Of a stretch of DNA of 64,000 bases, positions 50,224-56,997 are shown one piece after another. How positions within the stretch are numbered: position 1 is the first letter of the stretch; each line of letters begins with the position of its first letter. The translations under genes were made by a program, and so were the position numbers. This stretch comes from CAVRXT01 sp963725655 (GTDB taxonomy: Bacteria > Acidobacteriota > Terriglobia > Acidiferrales > UBA7541): NCBI GenBank assembly GCA_963725655.1, contig CAVRYY010000003.1, forward strand, positions 248,001 through 312,000, given 5' to 3'. The notes under the pieces are model-generated. The model saw only the letters and a program-made list of their open reading frames with translations, searched no databases and was not told the DNA's origin.

Positions 50224-51075
50224 ATGCCCGCTAACCGTTTTAACAATTTTACCGATTACGGCATCGGGATTGGTCTGCGCTCGACGCATTACAACCACAT
50301 TCTCAATCGCAAGCCGGTAGTGGACTGGTTTGAGATCATTTCCGAGAATTTCATGGTCGACGGCGGCCGCCCGCTGCACATCCTGGATCGCATTCTCGAG
50401 CAATACCGCGTGGTCCAGCACGGCGTTTCGATGTATTTTGGCTCCGCCGAACGTCCCAACCGCGAGCACCTGCGCCGCCTGAAGGATCTGGTCAAGCGCA
50501 CCAAGACGCCCTGGGTTTCCGACCATCTTTGCTGGGGCAGCGTCGACGGCCGCTACACTCACGACTTGCTTCCCATGCCCTACACTTTCGAAGCCGCCAA
50601 GCTCACCGCGCAAAAAGTGCGCGAAGTCCGCGACTTCCTGGAAGTTCCCGTCGCCGTCGAGAACGTCAGCAGCTACGCCGAATTCCACGTCTCCGAAATG
50701 TCCGAGTGGGAATTTCTGAACGAGGTCGTCGAGCGCGCCGACTGCGGCATCCTGCTCGACGTCAACAATATCTATGTCTCATCCCAGAATCACACTTTCG
50801 ACCCGCTTACCTACGTCAACAGCGTCCCAACCGAACGCGTCGCGCAGATCCACATCGCCGGCCATTCCAAATACCGCAAATATATTCTCGATACCCACGA
50901 TCACCCGGTGATCGATCCCGTTTGGCGCCTCTATTCCCGCGCCATTGAGCGCGTCGGCCACACCGCCACGCTGCTCGAGTGGGACGACAGCATCCCTTCG
51001 TTTAAGGAAGTTCACGACGAGGCGCTCAAGGCCAATAAATTTCTCTCCAGCTCCGCTCTGGCCCGCGCCGTATGA
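50224..51075 (+). CDS. bufB: DUF692/MNIO-family multinuclear iron oxidase (bufferin maturation enzyme)
   Basis: The 283-residue TIM-barrel protein has the DUF692 pattern throughout: GIGIGLRSTHYNHIL (13-27), WFEIISENFM, HGVSMYFGS with His66, VSDHLCWG with His101, AVENVSSY with Glu146, LLDVNNIYVSSQNH with Asp179 and His190, QIHIAGH with His210, DTHDHPV, and LLEWDDSIPSF with Glu252. These are the metal-ligand positions of multinuclear non-heme iron oxidases (the MbnB/BufB group). The enzyme should use iron and O2 to modify the cysteines of the precursor encoded 84 bases upstream. GGAG precedes the start. It overlaps the next gene by four bases (ATGA). Confidence 0.92.
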   Translation: MPANRFNNFTDYGIGIGLRSTHYNHILNRKPVVDWFEIISENFMVDGGRPLHILDRILEQYRVVQHGVSMYFGSAERPNREHLRRLKDLVKRTKTPWVSDHLCWGSVDGRYTHDLLPMPYTFEAAKLTAQKVREVRDFLEVPVAVENVSSYAEFHVSEMSEWEFLNEVVERADCGILLDVNNIYVSSQNHTFDPLTYVNSVPTERVAQIHIAGHSKYRKYILDTHDHPVIDPVWRLYSRAIERVGHTATLLEWDDSIPSFKEVHDEALKANKFLSSSALARAV

Positions 51076-51974
51076 GCTTGCTCTCGCTGCAACGCCGCAT
51101 GGCTCGCGCCGTCATGGCTCCCCTTACCCCCAGCGAGCGCATGCGCCGCCTTGCTCCCGATGGCCGCCCCATGCGCCGCGTCGCCGCCGAGTTTATCAAG
51201 CCCAATGATCGCCTCACTTCTTTCGAGCGCCTGGAAATCTATAACCGCCAGTATTGGTTCCGTCTATTTTCCGGTTTCGCCGAAGACTTTCCCGGCGTTC
51301 GCGCCGTTCTCGGTGATCGCCGCTTCGATTCGCTTTCGAAGGCCTATTTGAAGGCCTGCCCGTCGCGGTCCTTCACCCTTCGCAATCTCGGCTCGCGCCT
51401 CGATTCCTGGCTGCGCGCGCACCCCCGCTGGGCGGGTGCCCGCCAAAAATTGGTCGTCGACATGGCTCGCCTCGAATGGGCCGATATCGAAGCCTTTGAC
51501 GGCAAGGCTGAGCCGCTCCTCAAACCCGAAGACCTCGCCGGAGTTGATCCTGGCCGCCTTCGTTTGCGCCTGCAGCCCTACATTCAGCTACTCGATCTCC
51601 GCTACCCGGTTGACGATTTGCTTCTCGCCGTTCGAGATGACGGGCCCGTGGATTCTCAGGACGCCAGCAACGCCTTCAACGAGCGCCGCAAGCACACGCG
51701 TGTCGCCGCCGTCGCACGCCTCAAGCCTGCGTCCATCTTCCTGGCCGTTCATCGGGTGGAATATTCCGTGTATTTCCGGCGTCTCGAGCCCGAAGAGTTC
51801 GCCATTCTGCGCCGCTTGCGCCAGGGCAAATCGTTAAACCAGGCCATGGACGGTTCCTTCCGCGGCGGTAAGATTTCGCTTGATCGAAGAACCGAGAAAC
51901 TCGCGCAATGGTTTCACAACTGGGCCGCTCTCGGATGGTTCTGCCGCCCGGAGAAGCGCATCGCCAAATCCTGA
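51072..51974 (+). CDS. bufC: DUF2063-family partner protein (BufC-like)
   Basis: The 300-residue protein begins four bases inside the MNIO gene. Its N-terminal 120 residues carry the DUF2063 pattern (LTSFERLEIYNRQYWFRLFSGFAEDFPGVRAVLG and YLKACPSRSFTLRNLGSRLDSWL), and the C-terminal half is an alpha/beta domain (VDMARLEWADIEAFD, VEYSVYFRRLEPEEFAILRRLRQGKSL, WFHNWAALGWF). DUF2063 proteins pair with DUF692 enzymes in bufferin and related pathways, probably delivering the precursor to the enzyme. The domain was once annotated as DNA-binding, for which I see no support here. The four-base overlap indicates a stoichiometric complex. Confidence 0.88.
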   Translation: MSLLSLQRRMARAVMAPLTPSERMRRLAPDGRPMRRVAAEFIKPNDRLTSFERLEIYNRQYWFRLFSGFAEDFPGVRAVLGDRRFDSLSKAYLKACPSRSFTLRNLGSRLDSWLRAHPRWAGARQKLVVDMARLEWADIEAFDGKAEPLLKPEDLAGVDPGRLRLRLQPYIQLLDLRYPVDDLLLAVRDDGPVDSQDASNAFNERRKHTRVAAVARLKPASIFLAVHRVEYSVYFRRLEPEEFAILRRLRQGKSLNQAMDGSFRGGKISLDRRTEKLAQWFHNWAALGWFCRPEKRIAKS

Positions 51975-51994
51975 ATCACGGGCATACTCGTCCT

Positions 51995-52477
51995 ATGCAT
52001 AACACCTGGGCCACCCTGCACAAACTCCACGCCGGTTTCGTGGCCGTGGTTTCGCGCCTGCAATCTCCCTTCTTGCTTTTCGTCAGACTCTACTGGGGAT
52101 GGCAGTTCACCACCAACGGCTGGGCCAAGCTTCATAATCTTGCGCACGTCACCGAATTCTTCACCAGCCTGGGATTGCCGGCGCCGCACTTCACCGCCGT
52201 GTTCGTGTCGACCACCGAGTGTGTTGGCGGAATTTTGCTAGCCGTCGGTCTGTTGTCTCGGGTCACTGGCCTGGCCCTCAGCATCGATATGCTCACCGCT
52301 TACATCGTTTCCGACCGCGCCGCCTTGACCTCCATAATTAGCGACCCGGGAAAGTTCTATAATGCCGATCCCTACACTTTCCTCTTTGCGGCCTTGCTCA
52401 TCTTGATCTTCGGACCCGGAATGCTCTCGCTCGATACTCTGCTCGAGCGGCGCATGCGCCAGCGAGACTCCCATTAG
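51995..52477 (+). CDS. DoxX-family membrane protein (BufD-like)
   Basis: The start is the ATG at 51995 (MHNTWATLHKLHAGF); the frame from 51908 overlaps bufC and lacks a ribosome site. The 160-residue protein has four membrane helices and the DoxX features FVRLYWGWQFTTNGWAKL and VGGILLAVGLLSRVTGLALSIDML. DoxX proteins frequently sit in bufferin operons, where they are called BufD-like. A redox or quinone-linked role is suggested for the family but not proven. It lies 20 bases after bufC on the same strand, and is probably the last gene of the operon. Confidence 0.85.
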   Translation: MHNTWATLHKLHAGFVAVVSRLQSPFLLFVRLYWGWQFTTNGWAKLHNLAHVTEFFTSLGLPAPHFTAVFVSTTECVGGILLAVGLLSRVTGLALSIDMLTAYIVSDRAALTSIISDPGKFYNADPYTFLFAALLILIFGPGMLSLDTLLERRMRQRDSH

Positions 52478-52576
52478 TCGCCGTGGCGTAGTCAACCTGG
52501 CTGCGTGCCCTCTGACCTATGAATGTTCTTCTTCAGCGCCTCGTCGCGCCAATTTGGTTTTCGGCATCTAATTCCT

Positions 52577-53629
52577 ATGTTCCGCACGCTACTAGTTACC
52601 GCCGCGACCGCCTTGATCCTCGGCTTCGCCACCTTCTTTCCCAGCCCCAGCCAAATGCTCCGGGCGCAGGAGGATGAATTGACCTCCACCATTCAAGTCG
52701 GTTCTTCGCGCATCGACGTCCACATCGAAAGTGGCGAGTTCGCTGTTTCCCATGCCGAACTCCTCGACTGGGTTCACCACGCCGCTAATTCCGTCACCAC
52801 TTACTACGGACGCTTTCCAGTTCCTTTGCTGAAGCTCTTCATCTCCTCATCTCATGGCCGCGGCGTGGGCGGCGGAAAGACCTTCGGTTTTGAAGACGGC
52901 GGCAGAATTCAGATCCATGTAGGAAAACAAACCATCGTCGCCGGGCTAGCCAAAGACTGGATGCTCACCCACGAGATGGTCCATCTCGCCTTCCCCTCGG
53001 TCGCCGACAAGCACCACTGGCTCGAAGAGGGACTCGCCACCTACGTCGAGCCTATCGCCCGCGTCCGCGCCCATTATTTCGATCCCGCGGAAATGTGGTT
53101 TGAAGTCGTTCGCGACCTTCCCCAGGGACTGCCCGCTTCCGGCGATGAAGGCCTCGACCACACCCACACCTGGGGCCGCACCTACTGGGGCGGCGCCCTC
53201 TATTGCATGCTCGCCGACATCCAAATCCACAAGCTGACCCAGAACAAAAAAGGTCTGGACGACGCTCTGCGCGGCATCCTCAACGCCGGCGGCGATATCC
53301 GCTACAACTGGGATTTGGAAAAGGCCCTGGACGTAGGCGACAAGGCCACTGGCGTCGCAGTCCTCAGGCCTCTCTACGACAAAATGAAAAATCAGCCTTA
53401 CCCCGTGGACCTCGACGCCATGTGGAAAGAGTTGGGTGTCGCGCGCACCGACGACACCGTCCATTTCATCGATTCCGCCCCGCTCGCCGCCACACTCAGG
53501 GCCATAACCAACGGCGCTCCCTCCGGACCCGCCATCAACACCCACGCCCTAAACACCCCGCCCATAATCCTGGGCCGCAACTCCCGCCCCCAAGGTTCGC
53601 TACTTCCACCGCCAAAACTGGAGGAGTGA
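52577..53629 (+). CDS. Secreted gluzincin-type metallopeptidase
   Basis: The start is the ATG at 52577 (MFRTLLVTAATALILGFATFF), giving 350 residues with a signal peptide; the in-frame start at 52523 is unsupported. The zinc motif is THEMVHLAFP with HEMVH at 132-136, and the third ligand should be Glu150 or Glu151 in HHWLEEGLATYVEP. This HExxH...E arrangement resembles M1/M61-type gluzincins and the secreted metallopeptidases often marked hypothetical in Acidobacteriota. The C-terminal tail is Pro/Ser-rich and disordered. It lies 99 bases after the DoxX gene on the same strand. Read-through is possible, but a role in bufferin processing is speculative. Confidence 0.82.
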   Translation: MFRTLLVTAATALILGFATFFPSPSQMLRAQEDELTSTIQVGSSRIDVHIESGEFAVSHAELLDWVHHAANSVTTYYGRFPVPLLKLFISSSHGRGVGGGKTFGFEDGGRIQIHVGKQTIVAGLAKDWMLTHEMVHLAFPSVADKHHWLEEGLATYVEPIARVRAHYFDPAEMWFEVVRDLPQGLPASGDEGLDHTHTWGRTYWGGALYCMLADIQIHKLTQNKKGLDDALRGILNAGGDIRYNWDLEKALDVGDKATGVAVLRPLYDKMKNQPYPVDLDAMWKELGVARTDDTVHFIDSAPLAATLRAITNGAPSGPAINTHALNTPPIILGRNSRPQGSLLPPPKLEE

Positions 53630-53720
53630 ACACAGGTGTAGCACAGCCAACCTGCCTGTGAGATTTGTCTTCCTGTCAGCCCCGCCCTCGCCCCCCAAAC
53701 ATCTGTGTCAGTAGTAGCGC

Positions 53721-53762
53721 ATGCCGGAACCTAAATCCCCAGCCAATCAGCAGGCCGCATAG
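53721..53762 (+). pseudogene. Abortive duplicated start of the MFS gene
   Basis: ATGCCGGAACCTAAATCCCC encodes MPEPKSPANQQAA and ends at a TAG (53760-53762). It is a copy of the MFS N-terminus (MPETKSPSQSAGRAA) generated by the tandem duplication. It could only make a 13-residue peptide. Confidence 0.6.
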
Positions 53763-53774
53763 CCTTCACCGTGG

Positions 53775-53793
53775 CACAGCCAATCTGGCTGTG
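53775..53793. repeat. Perfect 8-bp palindrome (REP-like)
   Basis: CACAGCCA-ATC-TGGCTGTG forms a perfect 8-bp stem with a 3-base loop in unit 2; unit 1 has an imperfect version at 53642-53660. Such extragenic palindromes are often repeated across a genome, which cannot be tested in this window. Confidence 0.6.
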
Positions 53794-53856
53794 TGATTCG
53801 TCTTCCTGTCAGCCCACCCTCGTGCCCCCAAACATTTTGTGTCAAAGTATAAGTTC

Positions 53857-55107
53857 ATGCCGGAAACAAAATCCCCCAGCCAATCAGCAGGCCGCGCAGC
53901 CTTCACCTATCCGAATTTCATCTACTACCAATCCTCTCGCATGCTGGTGGTAATGGCTCAAGAGATGCAATCCGTTGCCGTCGGCTGGCAAGTCTACGAA
54001 ATCACCAAGCGCCCGCTCGATTTGGGCCTGGTAGGACTGGCGCAATTCCTGCCTGGCATTGTTCTTTTCCTCGTCTCCGGGCACGCCGCAGACCGCTTCG
54101 ACCGCCGCAAGCTGCTAACGATCTGCTACGGCGGACTGGCCGTGTGCTCGGGCCTGCTCCTTCACGTCAGCCGCATGGGAGCCCATTCTGTCTACCACAT
54201 CTATCTAGTCATCCTGCTGCTCGGCGTGGTCCGCGCTTTCCAAGGCCCGCCAAGCAGAGCGCTTCTACCTCAGTTAGTCCCGGAGGAACACTTCCCGAGT
54301 GCCGTGGCCTGGGGCGCCACCTTTTTCCAGGCCGCGACCATCGTAGGTCCAGCCGTGGGCGGACTGATTTACGCTTTGTTCCGTGGTCCGTCCGCTGTAT
54401 ATGCCACCTCCATGATCCTCGCGATCGCCGCGCTGCTCCTCACCTTGCCGATCAAACCGCAGATCACCACGCGCCCCCGCGAGCCAGTCAGCTTGAAATC
54501 CGTTCTCGCAGGTCTGCGCTACACCTGGCGCCAGAAACTGGTCCTGGGCTCCATCTCGCTGGATTTGTTTGCAGTTCTCTTGGGCGGGGCAGTAGCCCTG
54601 CTGCCGGTCTATGCGCGAGAAATTCTGAAAACGGGACCGTGGGGACTGGGCTTGCTCCGCAGCGCCCCAGGAATCGGAGCCGGAACAATGGCCATCTTGC
54701 TGGCATATCGCCCGCTACGCCGCCGGCCCGGCGCCACCATGCTTTGGTGCGTAGCCGGCTTTGGCGTGTTCACCATAGTTTTTGGAATTTCCCGTAGCCT
54801 GATTCTCTCCATGGCCGCGCTAGTTCTCGTCGGCGCTACCGACATGGTCAGCGTCGTAGTGCGTGCCACTCTCGTACAGCTTGCCACTCCCGACGAAATG
54901 CGCGGCCGCGTCAACGCCGTCGACATGGTTTTCATCGGCGCCTCCAACCAACTTGGCCAATTCGAGTCCGGCCTAACCGCGCAGTGGTTCGGCACCGTCC
55001 CTGCCGTCCTGCTAGGCGGCCTGGGGGCGATCGTAGTCACCGCCATCTGGGCCTGGCGCTTCCCAGAACTCCGCAACGCGGACTCTCTCACCAACCTCAA
55101 TCCCTGA
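53857..55107 (+). CDS. MFS transporter (MFS_3/EntS-like)
   Basis: The start is the ATG at 53857 (MPETKSPSQSAGRAAF); an in-frame GTG at 53839 is possible. The 416-residue protein has ten to twelve helices and the major-facilitator loop motif GHAADRFDRRKLLTICYGG between helices 2 and 3, with repeat MRGRVNAVDMVFIGASNQLGQFESG in the second half. The wording fits the MFS_3 group (EntS-like exporters of siderophores or drugs). The substrate is unknown. The N-terminal 20 residues are duplicated upstream in a tandem repeat. It lies 227 bases downstream of the metallopeptidase. Confidence 0.85.
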   Translation: MPETKSPSQSAGRAAFTYPNFIYYQSSRMLVVMAQEMQSVAVGWQVYEITKRPLDLGLVGLAQFLPGIVLFLVSGHAADRFDRRKLLTICYGGLAVCSGLLLHVSRMGAHSVYHIYLVILLLGVVRAFQGPPSRALLPQLVPEEHFPSAVAWGATFFQAATIVGPAVGGLIYALFRGPSAVYATSMILAIAALLLTLPIKPQITTRPREPVSLKSVLAGLRYTWRQKLVLGSISLDLFAVLLGGAVALLPVYAREILKTGPWGLGLLRSAPGIGAGTMAILLAYRPLRRRPGATMLWCVAGFGVFTIVFGISRSLILSMAALVLVGATDMVSVVVRATLVQLATPDEMRGRVNAVDMVFIGASNQLGQFESGLTAQWFGTVPAVLLGGLGAIVVTAIWAWRFPELRNADSLTNLNP

Positions 55108-55158
55108 CATCCTCACGATCCTTAATCTGCAAATCGTAGTACGCTGGGTGCTGCCCCG

Positions 55159-56997
55159 ATGAGCCCAGACACGCCTCCGTCACTGCGCGACCTGGTCACC
55201 CAAGAGCAATGGGAACAGGCTAATGCCCTCCTCCGCGACTTCGGTCCCGCCGCCGCCGACGCCGTAATGGCCCTGCCCTTCGAAGATCAACAAAAACTGT
55301 TTCGCAACCTCCCCTTCGATTCCGCCGCAAACTTGATTGGCGATTTTCCTTATTTTCACGCCTACGTTCTGCTGCACTCGCGTCCCTCTTCCGAGATCCA
55401 AGCCATCGTCGACTCCATGAATCCCGACGTGCTCGCCCACTTTCTCGAGCAGCTTCCCGAGGAAGCCTGGCAGAGTCTCACCGACACAATAAATCCGACC
55501 GCCGGATTCGCAACCCCCACGGCGCCAGCCGCCGCTCCCGCCCCGCGTCCAGCACAAAGCCCCGCCCAAAGCTCGGCACAGCGCCCGGCTCCGTCACAAC
55601 GTTCGCCCCTCCAGCGCCCATCCGCTACCCGTGCAACAACGCCGAGCGCCGCCGCTCCACCTCCCAGCCTGGAACCCATCGTCGAAGCCCGCGCCATCGA
55701 AAAGAAATTTCGCCAGCCCGACGGCCGCGAAATTCAAGTGATCGCGCCGGTTAGCCTCTCGCTCGAAGCCAACACCATCGTCGCCGTTCTCGGCCCCTCC
55801 GGCTGCGGCAAGTCCACCCTCCTGCGCATGCTTTCCGGACTCGCCGCTCCCACTACCGGCGAAGTTCTCTGGCACGGAAAGCCCATCGCGGACTGCAGCC
55901 CCAGCGTCGCCATCGTTTTTCAGTCCTTCGCGCTTTTTCCGTGGCTCACCGTGCTCGACAACGTCGAAGCGCCGCTGCTCGCCCGCGGCATGCCCCACTT
56001 CGAACGCCATCATCGCGCTCTTCGTTCCCTGGCTTCCGTTGGCCTCAAGGGTTTCGAGCTGGCCTATCCCAAGGAACTTTCCGGCGGCATGCGCCAACGG
56101 GTCGGCTTCGCCCGCGCTCTTTCCGTCGAACCGGAAATCCTCTTCATGGACGAGCCTTTCTCCGCCCTCGACGTCCTCACCGCTGAAAACCTGCGCGGTG
56201 AATTGCTCGAACTCTGGCTCGCCAAAAAAATTCCCACCCAGAGTATTTTCATCGTCACCCACAATATCGAAGAAGCCGTCCTGCTCGCCGACCGCATCCT
56301 GGTTCTCGGCCGCAATCCCGGCAGAATTCGCGCTGACTTCCGCGTCGCCATCCCCCAGCCCCGCGATCGCAAGGCCGCCGCGTTTCTTACTTACGTCGAT
56401 TACATCTACAAAATCATGACCCAGCCGGACTCCGAACTCGCCCCACCGTCTCTCGCGGCGCAGCAAAGGACCAGCCACACCGCGCTGCTCCCGCACGCCC
56501 GCCCGTCCGGAATTTCCGGTTTCCTCGAACTGCTGATCGATCGCGGCGGCGAAGAGGATCTCTACCACGTCGCTTCCACTTTGTTGATGGAAGTCGATGA
56601 CCTGCTCCCCATCGTCGAAGCCGCCTCCATGCTCGGTTTTGCCACCGCTCGCGAAGGCGACGTCACCATCACCCCGCGCGGCCGGGAATTCGCGGAAGCC
56701 GACATCAACAATCGCAAAGCCATATTCCGTGAAGCGGTCCTCGCGCACGTTCCGCTTCTGCAGCAGATGAATTCCTGCCTGGCCAGCAAGTCCGACGCCA
56801 CCATGCCCATGGAATTCTTCCGCGACATTCTCGATAACCATCTCACCGAGACCGCGGTCAACGAGCAGATTGAAACCGCCTTGGGCTGGGGACGCTACGC
56901 CGAGCTTTTCACCTATGACGCCGAGACCGACCAGCTCACCGCGCGGCCCACATCTTCCGAATCGCATTCCGTTGACGGCGTCCCTTCGAACTCATGA
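55159..56997 (+). CDS. Nitrate/sulfonate-type ABC ATPase with N-terminal MgtE_N-like domain and C-terminal AAA-associated domain
   Basis: The 612-residue protein has three parts. Residues about 17-112 form short helical repeats (PFEDQQKLFRNLPFDSAANLIGDF, NPDVLAHFLEQLPEEAWQSL) resembling the MgtE intracellular N domain. A Pro/Ala/Ser-rich linker (115-170) follows. Residues 173-420 are an ABC ATPase: Walker A GPSGCGKST (212-220), signature LSGGMRQRVG (307-316), Walker B ILFMDEP (327-333), switch His in VTHN. Residues 445-600 match the AAA-associated C domain of this ATPase group (ELLIDRGGEEDLYHVASTL). It partners the next gene, which it overlaps by four bases. The MgtE_N-like part may sense ions; the family does not normally carry it. 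Confidence 0.85.
   Translation: MSPDTPPSLRDLVTQEQWEQANALLRDFGPAAADAVMALPFEDQQKLFRNLPFDSAANLIGDFPYFHAYVLLHSRPSSEIQAIVDSMNPDVLAHFLEQLPEEAWQSLTDTINPTAGFATPTAPAAAPAPRPAQSPAQSSAQRPAPSQRSPLQRPSATRATTPSAAAPPPSLEPIVEARAIEKKFRQPDGREIQVIAPVSLSLEANTIVAVLGPSGCGKSTLLRMLSGLAAPTTGEVLWHGKPIADCSPSVAIVFQSFALFPWLTVLDNVEAPLLARGMPHFERHHRALRSLASVGLKGFELAYPKELSGGMRQRVGFARALSVEPEILFMDEPFSALDVLTAENLRGELLELWLAKKIPTQSIFIVTHNIEEAVLLADRILVLGRNPGRIRADFRVAIPQPRDRKAAAFLTYVDYIYKIMTQPDSELAPPSLAAQQRTSHTALLPHARPSGISGFLELLIDRGGEEDLYHVASTLLMEVDDLLPIVEAASMLGFATAREGDVTITPRGREFAEADINNRKAIFREAVLAHVPLLQQMNSCLASKSDATMPMEFFRDILDNHLTETAVNEQIETALGWGRYAELFTYDAETDQLTARPTSSESHSVDGVPSNS

Larger units (their letters stand above)
53638..53907 (+). 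repeat. Tandem duplication of a 133/137-base leader and gene start
   Basis: Unit 1 (53638-53770) and unit 2 (53771-53907) are adjacent direct repeats, together 270 bases, with the same order of elements: an imperfect or perfect CACAGCCA...TGGCTGTG dyad, TCTTCCTGTCAGCC, CCCCCAAACAT, then ATGCCGGAA and ...CCAATCAGCAGGCCGC. Unit 1 carries its own ATG (53721) and 13 codons before a TAG; unit 2 carries the true MFS start at 53857. The copy has diverged by short indels and substitutions, showing an older duplication of the upstream region and first codons. Confidence 0.9.

Noticed and set aside
51072..51974. DNA-binding function of the DUF2063 protein
   Set aside because: An old database label suggests DNA binding, but no helix-turn-helix is evident and the operon context (four-base overlap with the MNIO gene) indicates an enzyme partner.
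53638..53907. Insertion sequence or MITE ends
   Set aside because: The repeats are direct, not terminal inverted, include gene start codons, and have no transposase or target-site duplication; tandem duplication explains them.
55594..56967. A 457-codon open frame on the minus strand opposite the ABC ATPase gene
   Set aside because: It is fully overlapped by a gene with clear ABC motifs; GC-rich codon periodicity opens antisense frames. No domain or ribosome site supports it.
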